NCBI RefSeq assembly: GCF_003014475.1 | Contig: NZ_PYGJ01000005.1 | Location: 62,001 to 126,000, forward strand | DNA length: 64,000 nucleotides | DNA from: Shimia abyssi | Lineage (GTDB): Bacteria; Pseudomonadota; Alphaproteobacteria; Rhodobacterales; Rhodobacteraceae | Direction of reading: 5' to 3' | Notes under the pieces: model-generated | Database searches by the model: none | Told to the model about the DNA's origin: nothing | The model's input: the letters and a program-made list of their open reading frames with translations, nothing else | In this document: piece by piece, positions 16,990-25,718 of the stretch | Position numbering within the stretch: the stretch's first letter is position 1 | How the letters are laid out: each line of letters starts with the position of its first letter | Position numbers and translations under genes: made by a program

Positions 16990-17018
16990 GCCGCGCATTT
17001 CGCCATCAGGAGGGGATC

Positions 17019-17723
17019 ATGACCATCGACAAGACCGCCATTCGCAATGCGGCTACCGTCATTGTTCTGCGTGATCGCGCAACAGATCCCCATATCCTCA
17101 TGGGCCAACGCGGTGCCAAAGCCGCGTTCATGCCCAACAAGTTTGTGTTTCCAGGCGGCGCGGTTGATGCGGCCGATGGCGATATCCCATTGACCAGCCA
17201 AATGCCCGCGCTCTGCCGCGACCGCCTTACCGAGGACGCGGACCCATCCTTGGTACACGCAATTGGCGTGGCCTGTATCCGCGAGCTGTGGGAAGAAACC
17301 GGCCTGATCCTCGGGGCACCCGGTACTTGGCAGTCATCACCACCGCCCGATTGGCAATCCTACGCCGCCACCGGACATGTGCCTTCTGCTCAGGCGTTGC
17401 AATTTGTGTTCCGCGCCATCACCCCTCCGGGCCGCCCCCGCCGATTTGATGCACGCTTTTTCCTGCTGGACGCTGCCCAAATCGCCACAGACCTCGACGA
17501 TTTTTCCGCCGCCTGTGACGAACTTTCTCATCTGCAATGGATCCCGTTGAAAAAGGCGCGCGAATTCGACCTGCCCTTTATCACCGAAGTGGTCCTCGCC
17601 GAAGTCGAAGGCCGTCTGCACGACACCGCCCCTCCAGCCTCAGTTCCTTTCTTCAAGAACGGCGACGAAGAAAGCCTGTTTCTCCACCTCAAGGGCCGGC
17701 CGCCGACAGCGGCGGACGAATAA
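17019..17723 (+). CDS. NUDIX hydrolase
   Basis: 234 residues. The NUDIX box is recognisable as PGGAVDAAD (about 45-53) with an insertion before ACIRELWEETGL (about 88-99), the REXXEEXG helix that binds the metal-diphosphate substrate. The long insertion between the Gly loop and this helix is seen in the larger NUDT19/CoA-diphosphatase-like members. The ATG follows AGGAGG. Substrate unknown. A weak hairpin (AGACAGG at 17724, CCTGTCT downstream) follows the stop. Confidence 0.85.
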   Translation: MTIDKTAIRNAATVIVLRDRATDPHILMGQRGAKAAFMPNKFVFPGGAVDAADGDIPLTSQMPALCRDRLTEDADPSLVHAIGVACIRELWEETGLILGAPGTWQSSPPPDWQSYAATGHVPSAQALQFVFRAITPPGRPRRFDARFFLLDAAQIATDLDDFSAACDELSHLQWIPLKKAREFDLPFITEVVLAEVEGRLHDTAPPASVPFFKNGDEESLFLHLKGRPPTAADE

Positions 17724-17826
17724 AGACAGGTTCAACAAACCCCTGTCTCCACAAAAACATCGCTCGAATAGCCCGCAATGCGGCGGCCACTCACAAAAGA
17801 CCATCCGAAGAACCAAAACCGCGGTT

Positions 17827-18270
17827 TCACCGCGGCCTTCTAATTTTTCCGGTCATTCGCAATCCATCGAGAATGTTCAAACCCATCATAGTGAGATTGG
17901 CGGCACCAGCGATGAGCTCAACAACCTGGACCGCATAAAATGTGCCATCAAATTCGCCCGCGGCCGCCTTACCTGCGAGAAACCAAGCAGCCGGAATCAG
18001 GGTCAGCAATCCGTTCAGAGCAATGAAAGGCATTCGGGCCTTCTTTGCACGCGTCAGCGCATCTTTGCGTTTGCGGCTCATTGCCATGCCTGACCCGCCG
18101 GCAAGGGCCATTGCTGGTACCAGAATGAACATTCCTTTCAGGATCAGCGCTTTGATTGCCGCTACTGTTTCGTCACTCATAAAGAGTTCGCTCATAACCG
18201 TTGATGTCCAAAACATGAGGATCAACAGAAAACCGATGCAGCCTGCGGTAGCGTGAATTGTTGTTTTCAT
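17827..18270 (-). CDS. Small integral membrane protein, unknown function
   Basis: 147 residues with about four membrane helices (IHATAGCIGFLLILMFWTS; ILKGMFILVPAMALAGG; FIALNGLLTLIPAAWFLAG; VVELIAGAANLTMMGLNIL). The basic loop SRKRKDALTRAKK lies between helices 2 and 3. The ATG at 18270 follows GGAAAAGG. It lies 37 bases downstream of the monooxygenase-like gene and is probably co-transcribed with it under the divergent MarR regulator. I do not recognise the family. Confidence 0.7.
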   Translation of the reverse strand: MKTTIHATAGCIGFLLILMFWTSTVMSELFMSDETVAAIKALILKGMFILVPAMALAGGSGMAMSRKRKDALTRAKKARMPFIALNGLLTLIPAAWFLAGKAAAGEFDGTFYAVQVVELIAGAANLTMMGLNILDGLRMTGKIRRPR

Positions 18271-18307
18271 TACCTTTTCCTCAATCGGGCCGGTGCGAAT
18301 GCCTATG

Positions 18308-18676
18308 TCAGACCGTGCAGCAATTCTGAACGGCAACTTTCTCAAACAAGTGCGGAGCCGTTACGGCGCTTGATGGATAGTGATCGAGGTGCGCTTGGAA
18401 TTCCGGGTTAGAAAATGCAGCACGGAAGTCGGCAACAGAGTCCCAAACAGCATAGTTCAGGTACATGCCGCCATCGCCAATAGCTTTATGCAGTTGCGTA
18501 CTAATGTAACCCGGTTGCGCCTTCATCCATTGAGCATCACTCTTCCATGCTGCGACCAAGGCGTCTTGGTCAACGGGATCGACTGTAAAGAGATTAACAA
18601 GAACGACTGGTCCGGCGTCGATGCCAAGCTGCCGGTCAATGGGAAACTCGGGGTCGAGGGGTTTGAATTTAACCAT
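18308..18676 (-). CDS. Antibiotic biosynthesis monooxygenase (ABM)-like protein
   Basis: 122 residues with the small ferredoxin-like ABM pattern: VVLVNLFTVDP strand, DALVAAWKSDAQWMKAQPGYISTQLHK helix-strand, LNYAVWDSVADFRAAFSNPEFQ. Such proteins act as cofactor-free oxygenases or as heme/quinone-related enzymes; the substrate is not predictable. AAGGAG precedes the ATG. It starts opposite the MarR gene, across a palindromic AT-rich region, and likely forms the regulated unit with the membrane protein. Confidence 0.75.
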   Translation of the reverse strand: MVKFKPLDPEFPIDRQLGIDAGPVVLVNLFTVDPVDQDALVAAWKSDAQWMKAQPGYISTQLHKAIGDGGMYLNYAVWDSVADFRAAFSNPEFQAHLDHYPSSAVTAPHLFEKVAVQNCCTV

Positions 18677-18712
18677 TTTGGTGCTCCTTGAATATCATTC
18701 TAAAATGGTGTC

Positions 18713-18751
18713 ATGTTGTCATATTGTGATTTCAAACCATAATGACAACAT
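18713..18751. promoter_or_regulatory. Candidate MarR operator (inverted repeat)
   Basis: ATGTTGTCAT (18713-18722) and ATGACAACAT (18742-18751) are perfect ten-base inverted repeats separated by 19 bases, in the AT-rich space between the ABM gene and the divergent marR. Further TTGTCA/TTGTGA-like half sites flank it. This layout fits autorepression plus control of the ABM gene by the MarR protein. Confidence 0.6.
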
Positions 18752-18777
18752 ATTGTCAAATAAAATGAGGTGCGAAT

Positions 18778-19266
18778 ATGCCAGATGAACAAAGAACGAA
18801 AGAAGGCGAAGCGGTCACTGCGCTGATAATGGATGTGTTCCGGCTGAATGGTCGTTTGCAACTCGCTGGTGATCGGCTCGTATCCGACTTGGAACTGACA
18901 AGTGCCCGATGGCAGATCCTCGGTGCCATCGCTTACGCGGATCGGCCGGAATCAGTTGCGTGGCACGCGCGCACGATGGGGGTTCACCGACAGGGCGTTC
19001 AACGGATCGTCAATGAGTTGAATAAAGAAGGCATGGTGGAATTTCTGCCAAATCCACACCACAAGCGCGCACATTTAATCTCTCTGACAAAAAAAGGGCA
19101 TGAGTTATACGAAGCCGCGATTGCGAAGCAAATCCCGTGGGTGAATGAGCTTTCAAGCGGCCTGCCACCAGAAAGTATCGCAACAGCACAACAGGTCATC
19201 GCACATCTCAAGGCACGTCTCGAACAAACCTCAGAGCGGCAAGGTATGAGCCCAACCCAAAGCTGA
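18778..19266 (+). CDS. MarR-family transcriptional regulator
   Basis: 162 residues with the MarR winged HTH: LTSARWQILGAIAYADRP, TMGVHRQGVQRIVNELNKEGMVEFLPNPHHKRAHLISLTKKG (about 40-105), flanked by dimerisation helices. GAGG precedes the ATG. It is divergent from the ABM/membrane-protein pair and shares a palindromic operator region with it, so local control is the likely role. No redox-sensing cysteines of the OhrR type are seen. Confidence 0.9.
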   Translation: MPDEQRTKEGEAVTALIMDVFRLNGRLQLAGDRLVSDLELTSARWQILGAIAYADRPESVAWHARTMGVHRQGVQRIVNELNKEGMVEFLPNPHHKRAHLISLTKKGHELYEAAIAKQIPWVNELSSGLPPESIATAQQVIAHLKARLEQTSERQGMSPTQS

Positions 19267-19409
19267 CATACGCTTTGCAGCAACAATCATTTAGGCTTTC
19301 TCCCGTTACTCTCCGCAAATTCGAAAAAGTTCCACGATGCTCGCGACAACCGTTATCAAGCTATTCCACAATGGTTTCCAGAGAATGCCATTAACGTCCT
19401 GCAACACGC

Positions 19410-20309
19410 TCAGGACCAAACAATTAGCCCAAGGATCGAGATCGCCAAAAGCCCGATCCCAGCAAACTCCCGCCCGCTGATCTTTTCCCTGAAAAACAAC
19501 ACTGTGGCGATAATCCCAAACACCAGCTCGATCTGCCCCACCGCCTTTACATAGGCCGCGTTTTGCAACGTGAACGCCACGAACCAGCTGAACGACCCCG
19601 CCATGCTGGTCAGCCCGACAAACCCGGCCGTGCGCCAAGCCCCAAGAACCCGTGCCACTTCCCCCGGTTCGCGCACCCGCAACCAAACCCACAGACCCAC
19701 CATCTGCATCGACGTCACCGCCGCCAGCGTCACCAGCGCGCGCAGCAGCGGTGCATCTGACGCCACCTCCAGCGTCGCGCCGCGATAACATACTGCAGAA
19801 ACGCCAAACAATGCGCCCGCCGCAATTCCCAACGCCGCCGACGGTGTCCAGAACCGGCGCAGGCCCACGCCGCCCTCAACCGGCCCTGACAAGATCAATA
19901 CCCCCGCCACGCCAACAACAATCGCCGCCAGTCCAACGCCGGAAATACGCTCGCCCAGTACAACCAAACCGATCAGAACTGTCAGCAAAACTTCGCTTTT
20001 AATCAGCGTCATGCCCACGGCCAGATTGCGCCGGCCAAACAACATCACGGTGCACACTGTCGCCGTGATCTGTGCTGCGCCGCCCACTACGCCATATGTC
20101 CAGAACGCCGCGCCAGACACGCTGACCTCGGGCCGCGCACCCCACAAAACAATCAACAAAACCAGCACCGCCACCGGCGCCGAATAAACAAAACGCGCAA
20201 ACGTTGCGCCCGCTGCCGACAACGACACCTTGGCCAAATGTTTCTGCAACATGAACCGCACCGTCTGAAACAGCGCGGCGGCAAGTGAGGCGGCAATCCA
20301 GAGTTCCAT
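19410..20309 (-). CDS. EamA/DMT-superfamily transporter
   Basis: 299 residues and about ten membrane helices arranged as two EamA repeats (1-140 and 160-299), as in drug/metabolite exporters. Typical features are GMTLIKSEVLLTVLIGLVVLGE at the end of repeat 1 and VELVFG/FFREKISGREF in repeat 2. AAGGCGGC precedes the ATG. It lies 20 bases downstream of the desaturase stop and may be its operon partner. Substrate unknown. The 143-base gap to marR holds nothing recognisable. Confidence 0.85.
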   Translation of the reverse strand: MELWIAASLAAALFQTVRFMLQKHLAKVSLSAAGATFARFVYSAPVAVLVLLIVLWGARPEVSVSGAAFWTYGVVGGAAQITATVCTVMLFGRRNLAVGMTLIKSEVLLTVLIGLVVLGERISGVGLAAIVVGVAGVLILSGPVEGGVGLRRFWTPSAALGIAAGALFGVSAVCYRGATLEVASDAPLLRALVTLAAVTSMQMVGLWVWLRVREPGEVARVLGAWRTAGFVGLTSMAGSFSWFVAFTLQNAAYVKAVGQIELVFGIIATVLFFREKISGREFAGIGLLAISILGLIVWS

Positions 20310-20329
20310 GCCGCCTTAGTGCCCGCCCC

Positions 20330-21241
20330 TCAGTCTTTTGACCAGAGCGGATGCGGCACCGGGTCTTTGCGCTGCCACAGATAGCGGCGAAAAACTTCGC
20401 CATAAGACCGGTAGTAATACCCGTCATTGCGGGTCAGATAGCGTTCCCGATTGTCCCGAAACAGACGTGGCAGCTGATACCACGGCACCCGCGCGTGCAT
20501 GTGATGCACCACATGCAGGTTGTTGTTTAGAAAAATCCAGCTCAGCGGCCCGCGGTCCTCGATGATCACCGTTCGACCCCGCGCGCGCTCATGCGCCTGA
20601 TGCTCCAGAAAGGTGCGGATTTTCAACACCGACAACGCGCCATAGGCCGACAGTAAATAGGCCCAAACCGGCATCGCCGCGACGGTCAAAACCCACCAGA
20701 CCCCGATCGCCAATGCCGGGATATGCCACAGCCACCCCTTTAGTACCGCCTGGTCTCCGTTTCTTATCGACGTCCAGTCACAGCGCATGAACGCTTCTTG
20801 CGCCACCAAAGGCCCAATCAGCAACCGCCCTGCCAAAGTATTGTTGAACGTCAATACCTTACGCCGCCAAACCGGCAGACCACCCCAGATCGCCGGGTCC
20901 TGATAATTGCTCTCCGGATCGTCATAGGGATCGGTCAAGTTTGAATCCAAATGATGCGCCAAATGCGTGTCGCGAAACCGGATATACGGAATGAACAGTC
21001 CGATTGCAGGGGAAACCAGCGCTTCGTTCACCAGTCGATTGCGAAACGGATGCCCATGCAACACTTCGTGGCTCAGCGACGAATGCAACGCCAGCGCCAG
21101 CGCCGTCACCGCTATCCCCACTGGCAGCCACCACGCTGCCAGCCACACTGTCCCGCAGATAAACGCAGCATAACACAGCCCAATCAGCGCAAGTGTCGGC
21201 CACTCGACCAACGGGGAACGGCGCATTGCGGCCTCACGCAT
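20330..21241 (-). CDS. Fatty acid desaturase family protein
   Basis: 303 residues. The three di-iron histidine boxes are HSSLSHEVLHGH, HLAHH and HVVHHMHAR, with membrane helices between them (LALIGLCYAAFICGTVW; ALAIGVWWVLTVAAM). This is a membrane-bound desaturase/hydroxylase that acts on a lipid or related substrate. The start at 21241 overlaps the end of the DUF2061 gene by eight bases; a second ATG 15 bases inside is possible. The acyl substrate and regioselectivity cannot be read. Confidence 0.85.
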   Translation of the reverse strand: MREAAMRRSPLVEWPTLALIGLCYAAFICGTVWLAAWWLPVGIAVTALALALHSSLSHEVLHGHPFRNRLVNEALVSPAIGLFIPYIRFRDTHLAHHLDSNLTDPYDDPESNYQDPAIWGGLPVWRRKVLTFNNTLAGRLLIGPLVAQEAFMRCDWTSIRNGDQAVLKGWLWHIPALAIGVWWVLTVAAMPVWAYLLSAYGALSVLKIRTFLEHQAHERARGRTVIIEDRGPLSWIFLNNNLHVVHHMHARVPWYQLPRLFRDNRERYLTRNDGYYYRSYGEVFRRYLWQRKDPVPHPLWSKD

Positions 21242-21440
21242 GGGTCCGCCCCCAGCCGATCTTTGCCCAGATACGTTCATACACCACATAGAATGTCAGC
21301 CCGATTGCCGAATTGATCAGCGCCATCGTCCCGCCAACAGCAACCGACCCGGTGGCAATCAGCCCAACCAGCGCCATCATCGCCAAACCTATCAGGTTCC
21401 AGATCACTGCCTTGAGAATTGACCTCTTTCGGGTTTCCAT
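21234..21440 (-). CDS. DUF2061 family small membrane protein
   Basis: 68 residues with two helices (VIWNLIGLAMMALVGLIATG; TMALINSAIGLTFYVVYERIWAKIGWG), the DUF2061 pattern. GAGGAAG precedes the ATG. Its last codons overlap the desaturase start, so the two are translated together. Function unknown. Confidence 0.82.
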   Translation of the reverse strand: METRKRSILKAVIWNLIGLAMMALVGLIATGSVAVGGTMALINSAIGLTFYVVYERIWAKIGWGRTHA

Positions 21441-21548
21441 TCTGCTTCCTCAAAATGTATTGCTCACATTTTTGTTACCTCGGATCGGCATCGTGCAGAA
21501 TTCTGAATATGATTAACAAAATTCAGCATTGGAGATATAAATCACAAT

Positions 21549-22406
21549 ATGAGTGAATTTATCGACAAACGCCTGCGCGCCGATCGCTTCCGCCAACGCC
21601 TCGCCGCCGCGATGCAGGGGCAATCCGTGACCCAAAGCGCACTCGCACGGCAGATTGGGGTCGACCGTTCGACCATATCGCAGCTGCTCAAGGACACCGG
21701 CGCACGTCTGCCCAATGCGCAAGTTGTCGGGGAATGCGCCAGCGCGCTAGGCGTCTCTGCCGACTGGCTGCTCTCGCTTACTGATCGCCCCGAGAGCGCA
21801 GCAGACATCCTTGCGAACTCTCTCACCGTCACCGCCGCCCCGCGCGCGCTAGTGGACGAACAGATTTTCAACTGGCACCAAGAGGCCGCGGGCTACAAAA
21901 TCCGCCACGTCCCCGCCGGTTTGCCCGACATGTTAAAAACTGACCAGATGCTGGTTTGGGAATACTCCGCCCACCTGGGCCGCACCACCGAACAGGCGAT
22001 CAACGCCTCGCGCGACCGCCTGAATTGGATGCGCTCCTCTCAGTCAGACTACGAAATCGCGCTGCCCCTGCACGAGATAGAGAGCTTTGCCACCGGCACC
22101 GGCTACTACCGTGGCCTGCCGCCCGACCTGCGCCGCACACAGCTCGATCATTTTGCCGATCTCTCAGCTCAACTCTATCCCCGCCTGCGCATCTATCTCT
22201 TTGATGCGCACCGGCTGTTCTCAAGCCCGATCACCGTCTTCGGCCCGCTGCTCGCAGTGCTCTATCTCGGCCGCAACTATCTTGCCTTTCGCGATACCGA
22301 ACGGGTTGCGTCCTTCACCGAACATTTTGACAATCTCGTTCGCAAATCCGAAATCACCGCCCGCGCAATCCCGGAATACATGTCCACCCAGCGCACAGCG
22401 ATCTAG
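21549..22406 (+). CDS. XRE/Cro-CI family transcriptional regulator
   Basis: 285 residues. The N-terminal HTH (about 10-85) reads FRQRLAAAMQGQSVTQSALARQIGVDRSTISQLL, with LNAQ-like scaffold GECASALGVSADWLLSL. A ~190-residue C-terminal domain follows that I do not recognise; it has no membrane segment. The gene is divergent from the DUF2061-desaturase pair, which it may regulate. It converges with the SDR gene, and their stop codons overlap (CTAG at 22403-22406). Confidence 0.82.
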   Translation: MSEFIDKRLRADRFRQRLAAAMQGQSVTQSALARQIGVDRSTISQLLKDTGARLPNAQVVGECASALGVSADWLLSLTDRPESAADILANSLTVTAAPRALVDEQIFNWHQEAAGYKIRHVPAGLPDMLKTDQMLVWEYSAHLGRTTEQAINASRDRLNWMRSSQSDYEIALPLHEIESFATGTGYYRGLPPDLRRTQLDHFADLSAQLYPRLRIYLFDAHRLFSSPITVFGPLLAVLYLGRNYLAFRDTERVASFTEHFDNLVRKSEITARAIPEYMSTQRTAI

Positions 22407-23161
22407 ACCTTCGGGTCCGGGTTAACGGTAAACCCATCCACCGCAATCACCTGTCCGCTGACCAAACGTGCCGTGTCAGAAGCAAGGAACACTGCCATCC
22501 CGGCCACATCCTTGCCCTCAACAAAGCGCCCCATCGCCGTCCCGCTGGCATAACCCTCATAAACCGCATCGCGCGACATGCCCTTGGCCTCTGCCTCGCG
22601 TGCCAGAACCCCCTCCATGCGCGGCCCCTCCACGGCGCCGGGGCAGATCACATTGGCCCGCACGCCATACGGCCCTAATTCCATCGCCAGCGTCTTGGTC
22701 AGTCCAATCACCGCCCATTTTGCCGCCGCATACGGCGCGCGAAACGGATAGCCGTACTGCCCTGCGGTCGAACTTGTCACCACGATCGACCCGGCCTTGG
22801 CCGCCTTCATCAGCGGTGCCGCATATTTCGCCGCCAGAAACGCCCCCTCCAGATTGACCGCCAGACAGGCTTGCCAATCCTGCAAGGATACGTCCTCAAT
22901 AGCCGCAGTTGGCCCTGCTATACCCGCATTTGCGCAAAGCGCATCAACCCCGCCCCAAACCTCGGAAACCTCTGAAAACAAACCGGAAACCGCCACCTCA
23001 TCGGTCACGTCGACCAACGATCTGCGCCATGCCTCCGGCACATCCGCCAACGCGCTCGCATCCCGATCACAAACCCAAACCTGCCAACCTGCCGCGTCAA
23101 ACGCCTCGCCCATGGCGCGCCCAACGCCGCTGGCTCCGGCTGTGATCAGAACCCGCTTCAC
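22403..23161 (-). CDS. SDR-family oxidoreductase
   Basis: 252 residues, classical short-chain dehydrogenase. The cofactor loop is TAGASGVGRAMG (7-18), NAG lies in CANAGIAG, the catalytic Ser in VVTSSTAGQYG, and YxxxK is YAAAK. D38 after the second strand (VCDRDAS) suggests NAD(H). It starts with GTG, and that GTG overlaps the TGA of the carnitine dehydrogenase gene (GTGA). It is last in the carnitine operon; its substrate is probably related but not established. Confidence 0.88.
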   Translation of the reverse strand: MKRVLITAGASGVGRAMGEAFDAAGWQVWVCDRDASALADVPEAWRRSLVDVTDEVAVSGLFSEVSEVWGGVDALCANAGIAGPTAAIEDVSLQDWQACLAVNLEGAFLAAKYAAPLMKAAKAGSIVVTSSTAGQYGYPFRAPYAAAKWAVIGLTKTLAMELGPYGVRANVICPGAVEGPRMEGVLAREAEAKGMSRDAVYEGYASGTAMGRFVEGKDVAGMAVFLASDTARLVSGQVIAVDGFTVNPDPKV

Positions 23162-24630
23162 CGCGGCGCTCCCACATAGCGACCAACACCGTCCGGTGCT
23201 GGCAATCCGGACTGCGCCCCGGCTATCATCGCCAGATTCTCTGCAATCTCTGCACTGAACGGCGCGGGCCGACGCGTCTCCAAACTCACATGAATCAAAA
23301 TATGCTCTCCGGTCGCCAACAGCCGTTCGCCCCCATACATCTCATGCCACAGGTGCATCTTCTTGCCTTCCCCCATCAGCACCCGCGTGCGCACCTCAAT
23401 CCGTTCGCCCAGCTTGGCCTCATCGATATGGCGGATATGCGTCTCTGCGGTAAAGAAACTGCCTCCCGTCGCGATATAGTCCGCATCACAACCGACAATC
23501 TCCATTAACCGATCCGTCGCATCCGCAAACGCATGCAGATACCGGCTCTCGGTCATGTGCCCGTTGTAATCCAGCCAATCCACCGGCACCGCCCGCCGAA
23601 TGGTCACAATCGGTTGTCCCGGATCGACAATATCGCCCGCCCGTTTCACCATGCCCGCCTTGGCCTCAAGCCCGGCATCATGCGTATTCAACACAGCACC
23701 AGACGCAAAGTTCTGTGCTTTCAACGCGCGCATCATCGACACCACATTGTCATCGCGAATGCGTTCCATCTCGCGAATGCTCATATGGCCTGACTGTGCA
23801 TCCGACTGTCCCGCGATCAAATCAACCAGCTCATCCGTGAATTCCGGAACATCCATCAGCTTGGTCCACGGCCATTCCAGCGCCGGGCCAAACTGCGCCA
23901 TGAAATGCTTCATACCCGCCTCGCCCCCGGCCACGCGATAGGTGTCAAACAGCCCCATCTGCGCCCAGCGAATGCCAAACCCCATACGGATCGCCTCATC
24001 GATCTCTTCTGTCGTGGCGATCCCGTCCTTGACCAGCCAAAGCGCCTCGCGCCATACCGCCTCAAGGAAACGATCCGCAATATGCGCGTCAATTTCCTTG
24101 CGCACATGCAGCGGGAACATCCCCAATCCGGTTAAAATCTCTTTGGCCCGCGCCACCAGGTCCGCAGTGTTCTGCGCCGTCGGCACCAGCTCGACCAGCG
24201 GCATCAGATATACAGGATTAAACGGATGCGTCACCACGATCTGCTCAGGGCGCGGCGCTTGTTCCTGCAATTCGCTTGGCTTGAACCCGCTGGTTGACGA
24301 CCCAATAATCGCGCCCGCATCGCAATGCGCTTGCAGTCCCTCATAGACCTTTTGCTTCAGCTCCAACCGTTCCGGCACACTCTCTTGAATCCAGACCGCG
24401 CCCTCAACGACCTCGGCCAGGCTCTCATGAAAACTCAGCCGCCCCTCTTCCGGCAGCGCCACATCGCTCAGCCCCGGCATCGAACGGCGTGCGTTGTCCA
24501 GCACCTCGCCAATCTTACGTTCGGCCTCCGGGTCCGGGTCAAACACCCGCACATCCCACCCGTTCAGCAGGAACCGCGCGGCCCAGCCGCCACCAATCAC
24601 CCCACCGCCAATTATCGCCGCCGTTGTCAC
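23158..24630 (-). CDS. L-carnitine 3-dehydrogenase fused to a betainyl-CoA thioesterase domain
   Basis: 490 residues. Residues 1-315 form a 3-hydroxyacyl-CoA-dehydrogenase-like unit: Rossmann GGGVIGGGW (8-16), FDPDP for NAD+, then SSTSGFKPSEL and THPFNPVYLMPLVELV. Residues ~345-490 are a hotdog thioesterase (VDWLDYNGHMTESRY, then a strand-rich part). Carnitine dehydrogenase oxidises L-carnitine to 3-dehydrocarnitine. The fusion to a thioesterase is known in Rhizobium-type enzymes; Pseudomonas encodes the two separately (cdhA, cdhB). The start is GTG in a GTGA overlap with the SGNH gene. Confidence 0.9.
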   Translation of the reverse strand: MTTAAIIGGGVIGGGWAARFLLNGWDVRVFDPDPEAERKIGEVLDNARRSMPGLSDVALPEEGRLSFHESLAEVVEGAVWIQESVPERLELKQKVYEGLQAHCDAGAIIGSSTSGFKPSELQEQAPRPEQIVVTHPFNPVYLMPLVELVPTAQNTADLVARAKEILTGLGMFPLHVRKEIDAHIADRFLEAVWREALWLVKDGIATTEEIDEAIRMGFGIRWAQMGLFDTYRVAGGEAGMKHFMAQFGPALEWPWTKLMDVPEFTDELVDLIAGQSDAQSGHMSIREMERIRDDNVVSMMRALKAQNFASGAVLNTHDAGLEAKAGMVKRAGDIVDPGQPIVTIRRAVPVDWLDYNGHMTESRYLHAFADATDRLMEIVGCDADYIATGGSFFTAETHIRHIDEAKLGERIEVRTRVLMGEGKKMHLWHEMYGGERLLATGEHILIHVSLETRRPAPFSAEIAENLAMIAGAQSGLPAPDGVGRYVGAPR

Positions 24631-25268
24631 GTTGCACTCTCCTGCATCATCGTGTGTACCTTGCCCGCAATTGCCACCCCCAACGCCCGATGCGCTGCGC
24701 CGCCAAAATGCACGCCCTCATCCGGATGGCTTTCAATCACCCCCCCGGCATCAAAAAACGCCACGCCAAGTGCGCGCGCCACTTCCGCATATTTTGTCGC
24801 TAACCCAGCACTCCGCGCTTCGGCCCCGGCAAAAACCTCGTTCGCCTCGCCCCGCTCCAACACTGGCGGTGGACAGACCATCAACACCCGGCCAACCTTG
24901 CCACTGGCCAGTGCCATCTCCACCAACCGCCCGGCCCCCAGCGCAATATCGCGTCCGGTTAACCCAAACCGCGCCTTTTGGTCATTGGTGCCCAGCATAA
25001 TAATCATCACATCAATCGGCCCATGGCTCTCAATGATCGCCGGAAGCACACGCCGTCCATTGCGGTGTTCGCCCTCAATCGGATCGTCAAGCACCGTCGT
25101 GCGCCCCGGCTGGCCCTCCTCAATCAGGTGCCAATCCGCCCCCAAGGCGCGCGCCATCACACAAGGCCAGCGCAGATCGCGTCCAAACCGCTCAATACCG
25201 CCAAACTCCGGCACCATCGGACAGGTGCCATGCGTGTTGCTATCTCCAAAACATAGGATATCCGGCAT
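24627..25268 (-). CDS. SGNH/GDSL hydrolase in the carnitine operon
   Basis: 213 residues. Block I GDSNTHG (7-13) holds the nucleophilic Ser, Gly/Asn blocks are present (LGTNDQK), and the C-terminal DxxH appears as SHPDEGVHFG. Such enzymes cleave esters. It is predicted cytoplasmic, since no signal peptide is visible. In Pseudomonas the carnitine gene region carries an O-acylcarnitine hydrolase, so de-acylation of acylcarnitines is a reasonable hypothesis here (inference from context). The ATG is three bases after the upstream stop. Confidence 0.8.
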   Translation of the reverse strand: MPDILCFGDSNTHGTCPMVPEFGGIERFGRDLRWPCVMARALGADWHLIEEGQPGRTTVLDDPIEGEHRNGRRVLPAIIESHGPIDVMIIMLGTNDQKARFGLTGRDIALGAGRLVEMALASGKVGRVLMVCPPPVLERGEANEVFAGAEARSAGLATKYAEVARALGVAFFDAGGVIESHPDEGVHFGGAAHRALGVAIAGKVHTMMQESAT

Positions 25269-25271
25269 CTC

Positions 25272-25718
25272 TCACGGCCCCTCAGGCAGAGCGCAGCGCA
25301 CCAAATTCGCCGTCTCTCCGGTCTCATCCAAAATCAACAGCCGGTCTTCATAGGTCACCAGGAATATCTGCGACTGCGTGTATTCAAACCCGGCATCCAG
25401 ACAAGTTGTCTGTATGGACCAGCTTTGGCCGACCCCAATCGCCACAACACCATCGATCTCGCAGCTCCACTCGATCCCGAAAAAACCGTCGCGCCCGAAC
25501 CAGGTGGGCGTCTCGTCGCCCACCTCACCGGCGCGGACGCACCAACTGGCGTTCCCGCTCCAATAGCCTTCCCAAATTGGCGGCGTCTCAGCCTGCACTG
25601 CACCCGTTAACAAAAGCGCGCCGCCCAAAACCGCGCCGACGCGATACCGACGCAATACCGACGTAAAACCGACGTTGCTTTTTCGGCGGTTTTTGGCGTT
25701 AACCATTGGACATATCAC
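25272..25718 (-). CDS. Secreted hypothetical protein in the carnitine operon
   Basis: 148 residues. A basic N-terminus and hydrophobic stretch (VGAVLGGALLLTGAVQA) form a signal peptide with likely cleavage before ETPP. The mature ~105 residues hold four cysteines (WCVRAG, SCEIDG, TTCLDAG, RCALP), suggesting two disulfides and a beta-rich fold. The GTG at 25718 overlaps the TGA of the BKACE gene (GTGA); an ATG 12 bases inside is an alternative. I do not recognise the family. Confidence 0.68.
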   Translation of the reverse strand: MICPMVNAKNRRKSNVGFTSVLRRYRVGAVLGGALLLTGAVQAETPPIWEGYWSGNASWCVRAGEVGDETPTWFGRDGFFGIEWSCEIDGVVAIGVGQSWSIQTTCLDAGFEYTQSQIFLVTYEDRLLILDETGETANLVRCALPEGP

